Below are positions 1-10,827 of a DNA stretch of 64,000 bases, piece by piece; the stretch's first letter is position 1; every line of letters starts with the position of its first letter. Both the position numbers and the translations under genes were made by a program. Below the pieces are notes generated by a model that had not been told where the DNA came from, did not search any database, and was given only the letters and a program-made list of their open reading frames with translations. Source of the DNA: Nitzschia sp. DOCU1 (lineage: Eukaryota > Bacillariophyta > Bacillariophyceae > Bacillariales > Bacillariaceae). The stretch is from NCBI GenBank assembly GCA_951394045.1, contig OX595989.1:1860001-1924000 (forward strand), read 5' to 3'.

Positions 1-635
1 ATTCCCTGTTGCATGCAATTTGGTGACAGCGCTGACCACCATGGGGGCGAACAAATCTTGGTGGCTCGAGATGAGCTTGCTATTGAGGGCCGTACTGGCG
101 CATTTCAACAACATGGTCTCCCGATCGGGCTCCACGGCTAATTCGGCTACCTTTTGAACCGCTTGCCTTCCCGCTTTGCGAATGGTTTGAATCATTCTCG
201 TAGGACTCATGCCTTCTTCCACGAGCGGCTTGAGCTTGGTCAAAATCTCGGCTGCAAGCAGGACAACGGAAGTAGTTCCATCGCCTACACTGACATCTTG
301 ACTCATGGAAATGTCCACTAGGGTCTTCGCGGCGGGATGAGCGATTTCCAGCAATTTCATGATCGTGGCGCCGTCGTTGCTGATGACCGTTTTGGGGCCA
401 GTGGCCACGAGTTTGTCCATGCCGCGAGGCCCCAAGGTAGTTCGGACCGCGTCGGCAACGGCCTGGCAAGCGTTGATGTTGCTCACCAGTTGAGGAGTGC
501 CCTGAAGAAAGTGACAACAGTGTGAGCGATCGCTACGCGGATGGCTGTAAACAACAACGAGATTCTCACCTGCGAGGTGTCCGTCCCCTCACGAAGGATA
601 ATGATCCCTGGACGCATTCCCATTCCGGCATTCAT
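1..635 (-). CDS. CCT7: T-complex chaperonin subunit eta (CCT7), N-terminal part
   Basis: Cytosolic group II chaperonin subunit; it joins seven other subunits in the ATP-driven ring that folds actin and tubulin. Exon 1 is 635-570 (22 codons), a GT-AG intron follows at 569-502, and exon 2 is 501-1, running off the window. Spliced, the start contains the eta-type phrase [10 protein letters not shown] followed directly by [13 protein letters not shown]. Next come [10 protein letters not shown] and the nucleotide-binding [16 protein letters not shown] motif with the GDGTT loop. About 189 of the usual roughly 550 residues are visible; apical and C-terminal regions lie outside. The ATG at 635 is chosen because it gives the short eta-type N-terminus. 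It is transcribed away from the TsaE gene. CCT7 rather than another paralogue is supported by the intact [19 protein letters not shown] phrase. Confidence 0.93.
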
Positions 636-1133
636 GGCGAAAGTTTGATGGCAGGTGGATCACTCGAGAACGCTGGTTTGTATCGACCTAGCGACTCTGC
701 GTTTTGTGGCAACGCGACGTTGAATTGCTATGTTATTGTGCGGCCACCAGCAGCCAGCAGCCAGCATTGGAGGCGCTCATCGTCTGCATCTCCCGTCCAT
801 CATCTTTTGCATGGAAGAGGGAGGACGACGAGAGGTAAGCATGATTTTCGCGCGAGACCTGGCCGTCGTCCGCATTTTGAGAGGAAGCTTGGTAAGAAAC
901 ACGGTATGCGTGGTATGTATGCACGGTGAAATGTTGTCGACACATGATGATGGGAGGGTTTTGTTCCAACGGCAACGTTCCTCTACTATTACTACTTGAT
1001 GGACACCTTGGCTGCATTCAACTACGCCGGTATACATGATGCCGTGATAGAGATAAGTTTGTAACTAGTCCTCCTTCTGCGAAATTCATCGGTCGCTCTC
1101 CCGCGTTTCATTGCAGAAAGTCAGATATCCCCA
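636..1133. promoter_or_regulatory. Divergent spacer between CCT7 and TsaE genes
   Basis: This 498 bp spacer separates two start codons facing away from each other, so it must hold both promoters. I see no TATA box at a convincing distance and no repeats. The short open frames inside it overlap on both strands and resemble no family. Confidence 0.5.
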
Positions 1134-2023
1134 ATGACCAAAGTCTGCTTAATGCTGCTCGCCATGGTCTTCTTGTTCCGTGCTTCTTCCTTGCTTCAAC
1201 CATCGTTGCCCATTGTAAGAAAGAACTTTTCGCACTCGCTTCCAGCGCGAATGATAATGCGGGACAAAGGCCAACATTTTGGTCCCTGCGCATCATCACC
1301 CTATCGAAGAGTCGGCTACGAGACCAAGACTCCACGATTGGCTCTGCACCTATCCACTTCCACAGGCGAGTTCTCCCCACTTACAATACGGCTTTCGATT
1401 CCTACAGCAGAAGACTTGGAGGAGGTTGGCGCTTTGTTGGCTGTCATGTCGCACCCCCCAGACTCGTTGTTTCTAGATGGTGGTAAGTATCGATCAGTAA
1501 ACATGCGTCTCGACAACTTAGTGGTGTTTCTCACGATTTCGGCATGGCAACTACTAAAGACCTGGGTGCTGGGAAGACCACGTTGGCACGTGGGTTTGTA
1601 CTTGGCAAATTAGGTTTGGATAACCATGACGCGGAACAAGCGATACGAGTTACTTCTCCCACCTACTTGCTTTCCAATACTTACTGCTACTACGACGATG
1701 ATCGTGATGAGGAACTTGAGATTCACCACATAGACCTTTACCGACTGCCGGGAACGTCGTCCGAGGAGTTCGAACCCCTGCAACTCGGACAAATTTTCCA
1801 GAAGTGTATCTCTCTAGTGGAATGGCCGAGTCGATTGGACAATACATCAGAACTTCTCCCCCCAAGCTCTCACCGCTTGGATGTTAATATTGTGATTGTA
1901 CCTAAAACCGATACGAGGCTAATTACGCTAACAGCGCCCGTGGGTTCGACCTGGAAGCAACGGCTCAAGATACTAGTTGAGGGAGGAATGGTGGATGATT
2001 TAATCGACGACGAGGAGGACTGA
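1134..2023 (+). CDS. tsaE: TsaE-type tRNA threonylcarbamoyladenosine biosynthesis ATPase, organelle-targeted
   Basis: Bacterial-type TsaE is the ATPase partner of TsaB/TsaD in making t6A37 on ANN-decoding tRNAs. Exons are 1134-1482 and 1560-2023, joined across a GTAAGT...AG intron of 77 bp; the splice falls inside the Walker A motif and restores GDLGAGKTTLARG at about residues 116-128. Downstream are TSPTYLL, HHIDLYRL and LVEWPSRL, the family's switch and ribose/Mg2+ contact motifs. The spliced protein has 270 residues, against roughly 150-160 for bacterial TsaE. The extra N-terminus begins with a hydrophobic signal-like segment (residues 1-20) and a Ser/Arg-rich stretch, which suggests import into an organelle. 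The C-terminus is acidic. Whether the target is plastid or mitochondrion cannot be settled by eye. Confidence 0.9.
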
Positions 2024-2084
2024 GTGGCATTACATGACTATGAAACGGAACAGGTTAGAGCAATTCGTGAGTGCTGTTGCATGT

Positions 2085-3724
2085 TTAGGATGACTTGTTG
2101 CCGCGACGAGTTCTAGGCGTAGACCGCTGTGCACCGGTCTGTCGTGGACCCTTTTGGGGGGCAACGGGAGGAGGAGCTACTACTGCTGTCGGGCTCGACT
2201 CGACAGTTCCAGCGGACTGCAACGACGACACAGGCGCAGCCATGGCCGGCTCTGGCTTCGGTACCTTCTTGGAGGGAACCTGCAAGAATGGAAATACACC
2301 AAAGTCAATGACGTTCTAGAAAGTGAAAAAGAAACCCAACTTCGAAAGAGCCAACCTACCTTCTTGGCGAGTCCTTTTTCGATACTTTGAGCGGCGGCAT
2401 CGGCCAGCCTACGGACCAGAACATCTTCTCCGGGCAAGGGTTTCTTGCTTATGAATCCATACCCCCTTGACGCATCACCTGGTCCTCGTGTGGCAGTGAT
2501 CCCATTTTCAGTCACTTCTAGAAGCATCTTTCCGACAAAGAATGTCTCGAAGTTGACAAGTTCTTGCCATACTATTTCCACTTTGGATCCTTCCACACGG
2601 TTTGCAAAGACTGGTCTTGCACCAATGCGGATCGCCGCAATGTCATAGGTCCTCATAACTGCTGGGGCCCATTTCGTTGCCAACCATTCCGCTAGACGCT
2701 CAGTGTTATCCACAATCATTTCTTGGCTGAATAGTGTGGACGCCTTTCCGCTAGCGATCAGTTCCTTTACCCGGTCGAATTCTTCCTCCCATTGATCAAG
2801 AGTCCACACGTCAGTGCCCGCTTGCGACGAGATACTCACGTCTTCCGCTAACGCTTGAAGGGTTCCCGTTGCGAGCAAGGCAGCGGCTTCCCCAACTGCA
2901 TGGCGACACGCCTTGCGGGAGGTAGAGGCCATAACATTCCCAGAAAGGACGAAAGGGTCCACTCTTACGTTGCGCATCGTGTACTCCTCTGTGATAACTG
3001 GATCTCGACGAGGGCCGCCAACCAGGGCTGAAAAGTCAGGAGACGACTCTGGAGTGCCAAATAGTTCACCGTGACGAATGACGATTGGTTTGCCTCCCAA
3101 CGCTTGGATCAGAGTCGCTGGCCCTTTTTTGCCGCCCCCGAACAATGACCCAACGAGGCCTCCCAGCCCTTCTTCGGACTGCCTTGCACCGTCATCTTCG
3201 AGATCTTCCTCGGCCCCAAGGATAGCAACTCGTGGCCCATTGACACCTTTTGCAGCCTCATTGACCGCTACCAGAATCGCTGCTTTAAACTCGTTATTGG
3301 CATCACACCCATCGAACGAGCAGACAATTCCATCCGCCGACGAGCACCATTTCGACACAGCTGCGACGGCGTCGCCCCCAGCCTTCAAATCCTCAATACT
3401 TGAGCCTGCTAACCCTAGGGATCCAGATGCATCGGAAATATCGGATAAGGCTTGAGGTGACAGCGTCACGGTGGACCCTGCTTCCTTCGAAATTACAAAC
3501 CAGCGAACGGTGTTTCCGAGGCACGCGGCCTTCACAGCCGCAACTTCCCCCACTCCTCCGGGAGGTGACACCACAATCACCGACCTTCCAGAAGCCATTC
3601 CGACCCTGGAGAGAGATAATCGGTCGGAGACATGGCCAACGAGGGATCGACGAGGCACAAAGCCCCTCGACGACAAGACGAAAAGTCCAAGCAAGATAGT
3701 TCGTAAAAGACCTTGATGCGGCAT
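2085..3724 (-). CDS. Plastid-targeted Rossmann-like NAD(P)-binding protein, function unknown
   Basis: Exon 1 is 3724-2360 and exon 2 is 2279-2085, joined across an 80 bp GTAGGT...CAG intron to give 519 residues. Residues 1-25 form a hydrophobic signal peptide ending in SSRGFVPRR, which resembles the bipartite plastid presequence of secondary algae (small residue before Phe). From about residue 48 there is a beta strand and glycine loop (VIVVSPPGGVGE) like a dinucleotide-binding Rossmann start. A later block (EGSKVEIVWQELVNFETFFVG, then ITATRGPGDASRGYG) looks like a conserved lipid- or cofactor-facing domain. The tail, encoded by exon 2, is rich in Pro, Ala and basic residues and is probably disordered. 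I cannot name the enzyme; an atypical short-chain reductase/epimerase is possible. It is divergent from the mitochondrial carrier gene. Confidence 0.75.
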
Positions 3725-3959
3725 TGTAATATTCTTCGTCCAAAAACTGCCTTTGATACCTGTTGCGGTTTACAGCGTTGGATGTACGTCAACGCTCCAG
3801 CTGTATCGTAGTTGATTCTTCCTCTACTGGGAAATGTTATTTGTTCAATTGGACGTGTATCATCGTCCTTTCTTGGGTGCGCTTGCGGTCGATGATGATC
3901 ATCCGCGTGGAGGCGCGATTTTCAGATTTCCACGATTGTGGGATCCTTCGGACGAAGTG

Positions 3960-3967
3960 TGACGTCA
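3960..3967. promoter_or_regulatory. TGACGTCA palindrome in the divergent spacer (CRE/bZIP-like site)
   Basis: The 487 bp spacer 3725-4211 between the plastid-type protein and the mitochondrial carrier contains a perfect TGACGTCA. Sites with the TGACGT core (CCREs) mediate CO2/cAMP control through bZIP factors in diatoms; this is family knowledge. It lies 245 bp before the carrier start. One octamer can arise by chance. Confidence 0.35.
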
Positions 3968-4211
3968 CCTAATTGCTGGCGAGCGCACGAACTACGAACC
4001 AGATCGACGAGATGCGAGGATGATGATCGCCGGCGCGCCTCCTCCCCTCCCATGCATGTTCATTCATTTTTTGTGATGGATATCAAGGGTATCCAAACGT
4101 GCCTCTCGATGAAGGCAACAAAGTCGTTCAAATTGCACGACCATCATGCCTTATCGGCCAGAGAAAAGATTACTATCCCGGTGAAGAAGCAAAAAGAAAG
4201 GTTGTGCTCTT

Positions 4212-5265
4212 ATGACGTTTTGGGAAGATATCATCTCAAATGCGCTAGGTTCCGCAGGCGCTGGGATTTTTAGTCGACTTCTCACGCATCCGCTAGATAC
4301 TATCAAGGCGCGAACGCAAGCCGCCGGCCACCGGTATAGTGGACCTCTCGATGTCTTCAGAAAAACATACAGTATTGAAGGAGTGAAAGGTTTCTACCGG
4401 GGCCTTGGTGCTGTAATCATTGGGGGAACTCCTGGCACGATTATTTACCTGTGCAGCTATGATATTTTCAAGGCACGGATAGCTTCTCTTCAACGGACCG
4501 AAGAGAAAGACAGTTTTGGAGTCCATTTTGCAAGCGGGCTGCTGGCAGAAGGTACGTCTAGTCATTGTTAGGATCATCCTCTTCGTTTCGCCATTCAGCT
4601 CACGATCGCACAGCCGTGGCTTGCATAGTCTATGTCCCGGTAGACGTGATAAAGGAGAGACTGCAAGTCCAAGGCATTGATGGTAACAATGTGAGATACA
4701 AAGGTAGTGCCGATGCGCTAGCAAAGATTTTGAAAACCGAAGGGATTATGGGGTGGTACAGAGGTTACGCAGCCACGCTGCTTTCTTTTGGGTCGTTTAG
4801 TGGCTTCTATTTTGTGTTCTACGAACGTATGAAGTCTTTTTCAAAGGATGTCTCCGCATCAGACAATCTATCATTACCGTGGCTTATACTCTCTAGCTCT
4901 GTCGCGGGCTCGCTTGCCTCATTTATCACCAGTCCTTTGGATTTAGGAAAGCTACTTCTGCAGCTTCAACGTGGGGACAAGTTGGCCAATCCTACAGTGC
5001 CGTCATACAGGGGAGTCATCGACTGCTTGCGACAAACATACATTCAGGGCGGTTGGAGTGGCCTTTATCGAGGGGCTGGGGCGCGAATCTTACACTTCGT
5101 TCCTGCAACCAGTAAGTGCACCTGAAAACGAAACAGGAAAACATCATTTTTGGACTCTGACTAATCAAACTTGCGAGACATTCCTTGCCACCAGCTGCGA
5201 CAATGACGACCTATGAATTCATGCGGCATTTTCTGAAAGATCTTCTTTTTGGATCTTCTTCGTAG
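4212..5265 (+). CDS. Mitochondrial carrier family (SLC25) transporter
   Basis: Inner-membrane solute exchanger of the six-helix SLC25 family. Three exons (4212-4551, 4614-5111, 5195-5265) joined across introns of 62 and 83 bp give 302 residues, the normal family length. Each of the three repeats shows the PX[DE]XX[KR] signature: HPLDTIKAR near residue 27, VPVDVIKERLQ near 122, and a variant SPLDLGKLLLQ near 221. The [DE]GXX(X)[WYF][KR]G partner motif follows as EGVKGFYRG, EGIMGWYRG and a GGWSGLYRG variant. The last intron splits the phrase before MTTYEFMR, as expected for the final helix. The third repeat has lost the usual basic residue of the salt bridge. Substrate cannot be assigned; the pattern resembles the S-adenosylmethionine/unknown group of short carriers. 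Confidence 0.92.
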
Positions 5266-6837
5266 TCTAGAGTCCAAGCAATAATATAGTACAATATCGT
5301 ATTGAACAACCTTCCAACTAGCGATGCTCTACGATACACGTAGTACTATCGTTCTGCATGGTGCGGATCTCTCCCAAAATCAATTTGATGGCAAATTTTC
5401 CACACTGACGGATGAGATTTTGATTAGCTCGATTCCGCGCGAAGCGCGGAATCATTTTCTGGTAAACTAAGATCCTTGCTACTCTTCTTGCCGAGACAGC
5501 CACGAGGATCGCCTTGGATCTCTCTGAAAGATCTGTAAGCTGCATGCTCCTCGAGCTCCTGTATGACTACATTCACTCAACGAATAACACCACTACTCTA
5601 GCTAGCTAGATCTGCGAGAGCAATAGCGATGCCAGCCACATCCTCACTGCTAATGTTCTTGCTCTGTCTTGTTAGGTTACTTTATGACTATAGCGGCGGG
5701 GGCATCGGCGTCAACGACGCCAGTGCTAGCCAGAGCATTATCATTAACATTACGCTAATTCACAGCCCCAGTAGACGACGCAAGTACTATCGGTAGCTAG
5801 TAGAGCACTGCGCGTCACACTAGATTTCACAATGCACGCTTTTCGGAACACAATATTTCATAAGATGCGATTTCGCACCACTCGCTTTTGTAACACTATG
5901 CAATTTCCTAAGACTTCACAAGCAGCAGGGAAACAGAAATGCCACAACAAGCAACGACAAGGGATTGATGCATGTCAAAATACTGTTCAGCACAATCCCT
6001 ACTTGGGATATTTACAATTTAAAAAGAATTGGAGAGCAATGATAAGGGGCGCAAAGGAACGATAAATCCATTGTAAAGGAAGGAATGAACGAATGAAGAA
6101 CAAGTAGAAAGAATGGGGAAGGAATCAAACAAGGTTGGGTGGTGCTGGTGGAGTCCGGTCGAACGACGGACGAGGACAACTACCAGCAGGATTACAGCCA
6201 GTAACAAAGAACTCTAGCTTTTTGTTTTTACTGGTCAACTAGCTACTCTAGATTATTCTTAGAATGGAGGCGCAGCTGCCATTTGTACTGCCTATGGTGT
6301 CGGACGAGTTTGTTGCTTGTCTTGCTTTCTTGCAGTATCGTAGTAGAGGGGGGTGCTTCTTGCACATCGCCGCTGTGCACAAGGAGAAATAGCGGATGGT
6401 TTGCTACTAGCGGCAGCGGCGGTGACTTCGTAGAAATAGTGGTGCCGACGATTTCATAGTAGCGGCGTCTTCGGCGGCAGCGTGGCTTTGTTCGCATTAG
6501 TCGTGTCGTATCATTCGTGCCAGTCATACCAAGGGGCTGGCCGGGCCAAAGGGGAATCCCAAGTCGGTATAATTTTTGTCCCGCCATTGATTATATCATG
6601 CAGGGAGTACCTCCAGGACTCCAAAAATTCCCATGAGATTTGCTAGGTGGAACTCCCTCCTGGGATCCTTGCAAAATATATGGTTTTCTTATATCGTTCG
6701 CTGAGTCTACGTCAGAAACATATGTACATGCCTATATGATGCAGGACTAAGTACTGGCTGGCTGGCTGATGGCCTACGTATCATACAGTCAGTGGCCTGT
6801 CCTGGCCTGGCTCAATTAATTCCATCCATTCCATCCA
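5266..6837. other. Spacer without recognisable gene
   Basis: This spacer of 1.57 kb lies between the carrier and the TIR element. All open frames are short and have unlikely composition. Around 6100-6560 there is C/G-rich low-complexity sequence, and around 6760-6835 there are GGCT and CCATT/TCCAT simple repeats just before the left end of the TIR element. Nothing resembling a tRNA or snRNA was seen. Confidence 0.6.
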
Positions 6838-7367
6838 GTACGAGTTAAAAACTGTCTTGAACCATTTGACTGAAATGAACCACTTACGAATAAAACATTT
6901 CCCAAAATGTCTCTATGGGCACACTTAGTAACCGACAATAACGCTGAAAAGTTTGTCAGACATCAACGGATATGTGCTCCATGCATCCTGTTCTTCAGAT
7001 CAGGATATGATAATGCAATATTTTGCTCTAGCATCCATTGCACCTTGGAGGTGGAGTCGATTTAGCTCAACGCCAAATAAAACATTTTTTCGCTAAGTAT
7101 GTGCGCCTGCCAAGCCCACGTAGACATGGTATATTTTCTACTCACACCGAATCGCCTCCCAAATTTCTCCCTCCAGGGTTCACTCTCAATGATGACACTC
7201 CTGTCTCTCATTCCTTTGCCTCATTTGAACCTTGTTTTTGGCAACTCCATCTGCCCAAATTTGTGGATTGCTGATTGCTGTCTCCGACCACCAGCAAAAG
7301 ACATGGCTGCCATCCTGTTGTGTTGGCCCCTTGTTGGCATAATTTGTCCACCAGCATCGGCATCAGC

Positions 7368-7892
7368 ATGTCCAACAGCAAGTTGAACCCTATCGTCGTG
7401 AACGACGACGATACCCTTACCGATGATTCATCCGTTGTCCATATTCCCACCCCTGCTGGCAAAGAAAACCCTGCCAAGTCATCTACCCAACCAAAGGTTG
7501 TCTCTGCTGGGTTGGGTGCTGTGAAGATTAAGAAGGAGCCCATCAACGAACCAAGGCCCAAGAAGAAGCCAAGATTCATTGGCGGGGTGGAAATCAAAAC
7601 CACATTGATCACCTTGCGCACTGCGAATGAATGTGTATGCTTGGACCGGGTAGCTCCTAGACTTTGCAAGGCATGGGTTGATGTTGACAATGCTGTTCGT
7701 GCTTTGAAGGCTTCCACGGCAAAAAAGGGTGAACCCGAGTTCCTTGCCCTCCTTCCCAGTGTGCAGCGTTGCAGGACCTACAAGGGGGTCACGGAAATGC
7801 TTGGTCTCAGTTCAACCCAGGAGCTGCGTAAGTGTCATTTCAACTGTTGCCGTGATCATTTCCCACGCAGTGAGGATCTAAAGAAGGCTTAG
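7368..7892 (+). CDS. Hypothetical protein inside the TIR element
   Basis: The reading frame is open from 7275. The ATG at 7368 is preferred because the residues after it (MSNSKLNPIVVNDDD) form a plausible acidic N-terminus, while the upstream part is composition-poor. The product is about 174 residues. It has a short acidic start, a Lys/Pro-rich nuclear-localisation-like stretch (EPRPKKKPRF) near residues 58-67, and a compact C-terminal half with several Cys and His residues (CHFNCCRDHF). No catalytic motif is recognised. It converges on the minus-strand gene, with 151 bp between their ends. Its place inside the inverted repeats suggests a transposon protein or a captured gene; this is inference. 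Confidence 0.45.
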   Translation: MSNSKLNPIVVNDDDTLTDDSSVVHIPTPAGKENPAKSSTQPKVVSAGLGAVKIKKEPINEPRPKKKPRFIGGVEIKTTLITLRTANECVCLDRVAPRLCKAWVDVDNAVRALKASTAKKGEPEFLALLPSVQRCRTYKGVTEMLGLSSTQELRKCHFNCCRDHFPRSEDLKKA

Positions 7893-8043
7893 TGCTATGA
7901 AGTTGTTCATTCCTATGGGCAACCTCGTGTCGAGTTATTGTGGGTTATGTCCATGCTCTTATGATTTCTGGTATATGATCTACTATTCTAACACTAAACA
8001 CTATAATGGCTGTCATTATTTGCCACCAGTTATTACTAGAGGT

Positions 8044-9058
8044 CTACAGTGCAATTTTTGCAACATCTTTGAAAGGACTCGACTCCTCGCCGCCGCTGCC
8101 ACCAATATCGTAGTCGTCAAAATCGCACCCCTCTTCATCGCTCCCATCTCTAGTACTACTACTCTCGTCTGAATCAGACTCTTCATCACTGCTGAACCGA
8201 TCTAGTACCGCCTCCTTGTCTTTGTATCCATCAGGAGGCTCTGGCTTCCTTGGATCCGCCCTGGCTTTGTACACAGCCCACAGTGCCACGAGACCGGCTC
8301 TGTCGGTTGGAATCCGACAACCAACTTTGGTAATGCCAGGACCTAGCTCCATGACTTCACGGAGCTTCTTGAACTTGATCATTATGGTGTAATCTGCGTT
8401 CACCCACTTATCTTCCGCCTTCTCCAATACAATCTGAGCAAGGTTGTAAAGCTTGATGCGGCAGCGATACTCGTTCCCGATCTTCTTCTTCGCTTCCCTT
8501 GCCTGATCTGCTGCCTTCTTGCGATTCTTCTCAATAATAGCGGGAGCAGCCTTGTTCAGATGGTAATGTCCAAGTTTACACAGCACTCCACTTGTAATCC
8601 TCTTGTTCATCAATGAACTTTTCCTTCATAGCCTTGTACTGACATTGGGCAGCCTTAGTGGCCCCCTTTGGCCTTCCACCAACAAGCCTTGTCGTTTGGA
8701 ACTCTTCAATTGCTGCTGTGATAACATCATCGACATCGTCATCGTTTCCACTGTCGTCATCACTGGAAAAGCGTAATAAAATAGCTTGTTTTGCATTCTT
8801 CTGTTGAGCAATTTGCTGTCGGCGCTTCAATTGTCCATTGATCATGTTTCTGGTTAACCAGGAATGGACAGGTCGGTGTTTGTCCAAAACTTCTTGGATA
8901 GTCCCATGCTTTTTTTGTCCACGTTCTGGAGGTTGACGCATTTCAATCTCATCAACTACTGCCTCCAGAACTTTATCTTGGACTTCCTTGCGGATGCCCT
9001 TGAACCTCGGCCCACGTTTTGGGCGTTCCGGTGACACCTGTGCTTTCTTCTTTCCCAT
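8044..9058 (-). pseudogene. Transposon-associated hypothetical protein split between two frames
   Basis: Two overlapping open frames read in sequence: 9058-8576 (160 residues) and 8613-8044 (up to 189 residues). The first begins MGKKKAQVSPERPKRG, continues with a helix-rich region that could be a helix-turn-helix, and has a GGRPKGATKAAQ AT-hook-like or linker motif near residue 130. The second is Lys/Arg-rich, then ends in a long Ser/Asp/Glu-rich acidic tail. The frames could be joined by a 1 nt indel near 8580-8610. A 31 bp GT...AG segment there would also restore the frame, but it is shorter than every other intron seen in this window. I therefore call it frame-broken. No DDE triad is visible. 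Confidence 0.45.
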
Positions 9059-9617
9059 GCTGGACGAAGACTCTCAAGGCAATACGATGGTCTTGAAACA
9101 TTTTATGCGTGACCATGATGGTGAGGATAAGGTGTCGTCGCATTGCTGTGAAGTGGAGATGTTTCGCAGTCCAACAGACAGTTGGAATGAATATCTTCAT
9201 CCTTCGTTCTCGTGGGAATCCACGAAACCAAAATGCTTTATTACGATCACGTAGACTCTACGCAGAATTCCTGCTAAAAATAAGTGGATGGAAATGAACC
9301 ATTTGGCGAAAATCATGTGATCTTGCTGGCACTGTTGTGAGCTTATTATAGAGGTTACGAGTCATCTGAAACGTCAGGAACTCTCTACGACGTATGGTCT
9401 TTAATCATTGTACTTGGAAGTGTTGCGACAGAGCTTGTTTTGGGGGTTGACTGTTGCTCTCAAAAAAGGGGAAAATGTTTTACTCGAAACCAGGGCCAAT
9501 TGGTTCAAGACAGTTTTTAACTCTACTCGTACCAGGTACTAAAATAGGCGTGCACTCCTTTTTATCGCACCACGTCAGTAAGTGTTCGCCCGTTGTTCTG
9601 GGGTGGCGAAAAAATGC

Positions 9618-9805
9618 GACTATTGTTGGCCAATAGCCCCTGCCGTCTTCGTGCCTTGTCGCGTCGGATTTCGCTGCTGCTTGCGTAGATTTGCTCTATA
9701 GGTTGGTTGTGGTGTGATCCGGAGTTGATTTACTCGACTCCGGAAACCCAGCGCAAGCCTCGCGTGCCTGCCCATACCATGGGCTGGCTGGCGTGAGGCC
9801 TCACC
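9618..9805 (-). repeat. Split direct repeat B2 of the PAT-like element
   Basis: 188 bp, matching 10062-10249 with only a few substitutions (for example gccaatag versus gccgatag, and gcgtgagg versus gcgcgagg). It forms the distal 3' end of the element. Confidence 0.85.
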
Positions 9806-9819
9806 GGGCGGGTGGGCGG

Positions 9820-10061
9820 GAGATCAAAAAGGCAGCAGGTTGGCAGCAACGGGTGCGAAGGCTGAGTCTCGAGGAGACGAAAGAATGAGCTCTTCTGCAC
9901 CGATGCTACCACTTTGCTGATGGGCAGCATTGGTTTCTCCCATCGTCGTCATCTCTGACGTACGCTTTCCCAATGCTGCCCGTTGGCTGACAGACCAACT
10001 ACTGACGAAAATATCCGACTGGCAGACAGACTACTTCCTAGCTCTGGCCTTGCCTACGTTG
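9820..10061 (-). repeat. Split direct repeat A2 of the PAT-like element
   Basis: 242 bp, matching 17888-18133 with a handful of substitutions and a 2 bp indel near the outer end (cctacgtt versus cctatacgtt). It directly abuts repeat B1. Confidence 0.85.
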
Positions 10062-10249
10062 GACTATTGTTGGCCGATAGCCCCTGCCATCTTCGTGCCT
10101 TGTCGCGTCGGATTTCGCTGCTGCTTGCGTAGATTTGCTCTATAGGTTGGTTGTGGTGTGATCCGGAGTTGATTTACTCGACTCCGGAAACCCAGCGCAA
10201 GCCTCGCGTGCCTGCCCATACCATGGGCTGGCTGGCGCGAGGCCTCACC
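10062..10249 (-). repeat. Split direct repeat B1 of the PAT-like element
   Basis: 188 bp internal copy of repeat B, placed just after the recombinase and the 3' untranslated region of the element. Confidence 0.85.
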
Positions 10250-10363
10250 ACATGGAAGCACCCGTGCACACCACAATGAACAATTGAGCGATAATCAGCA
10301 AGTGAAAGCCAGCCTACGACCGAGGAGGGCGAGGGAAGAGAGGCTCACATAGCAGCTGACGAA

Positions 10364-10798
10364 ATGAAAAATGACTGCAACACGAGTCGATGGAACCTCG
10401 AGGCGATTCAGGAGGTAGTTTGGAGCAACGAAGAGGGGGGACCGGAAAGACCGACCCAAGAAGATACAAAGAGAAAGGAGAGGGCACTGAAGAAGAAGAA
10501 CCAGATATGGGGACTCGTACGGTGGACTCGACGAGGACCCAAGGAGTTACCAGCAGGACCAGCGCGACCGGCGATCGGACAGCTGTGCTTAATCATCGCT
10601 GGAGAGGAAGAGAGAGGAAGAGTGGGGAGAATCCTCGGGTACACGACGCAGCGAGTGCGTGTAACGATGCCGACCAAGAGGGGCGGCTCCAAGGTGATGC
10701 TGAAGGAAATGGCATCCCTGGCCATCATCAAAGAGGGGGTCCGAGTCTACAACGATGCATCAGGGATACTGTGGATAGGACAAGAAGAGAGGCGCTAG
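10364..10798 (+). CDS. Possible antisense protein in the 3' region of the PAT-like element
   Basis: A 144-residue open frame on the strand opposite to the element's other genes, between repeat B1 and the recombinase. The N-terminal half is charged (many Glu, Lys and Arg). Residues from about 65 on (GQLCLIIAGEEERGRVGRI, then VRVTMPTKRGG and VKVML-like strands) read like a small beta-barrel of chromo/KOW type. Another frame on the same strand is also open here, which weakens the case. No homologue is recognised. It may be chance. Confidence 0.25.
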   Translation: MKNDCNTSRWNLEAIQEVVWSNEEGGPERPTQEDTKRKERALKKKNQIWGLVRWTRRGPKELPAGPARPAIGQLCLIIAGEEERGRVGRILGYTTQRVRVTMPTKRGGSKVMLKEMASLAIIKEGVRVYNDASGILWIGQEERR

Positions 10799-10827
10799 AA
10801 GAGAAAAGAGAATCATGGAGCTTAGCA

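Larger units (their letters stand above)
6838..9532. mobile_element. Putative DNA transposon with imperfect terminal inverted repeats
   Basis: The left end and the reverse complement of the right end match. A perfect 20 bp core is at 6845-6864 and 9501-9520 (inverted). It is preceded on both sides by GTACGAG and followed by a second shared block, TAAAACATTT, near 6891-6900 and 9472-9481. The arms are thus roughly 65-80 bp with gaps. Between them are two convergent genes of unknown type, one carrying an apparent DNA-binding region. I could not find a clear target duplication or a DDE transposase, so the superfamily is open and the element may be non-autonomous or decayed. Confidence 0.55.

Noticed and set aside
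733..1037. Short frames on both strands in the CCT7-TsaE spacer
   Set aside because: Mutually overlapping, without family features or start context.
3078..3455. Plus-strand frame of 125 codons opposite the plastid-type protein
   Set aside because: Exact antisense of a well supported exon, with Ser/Pro-rich shadow composition.
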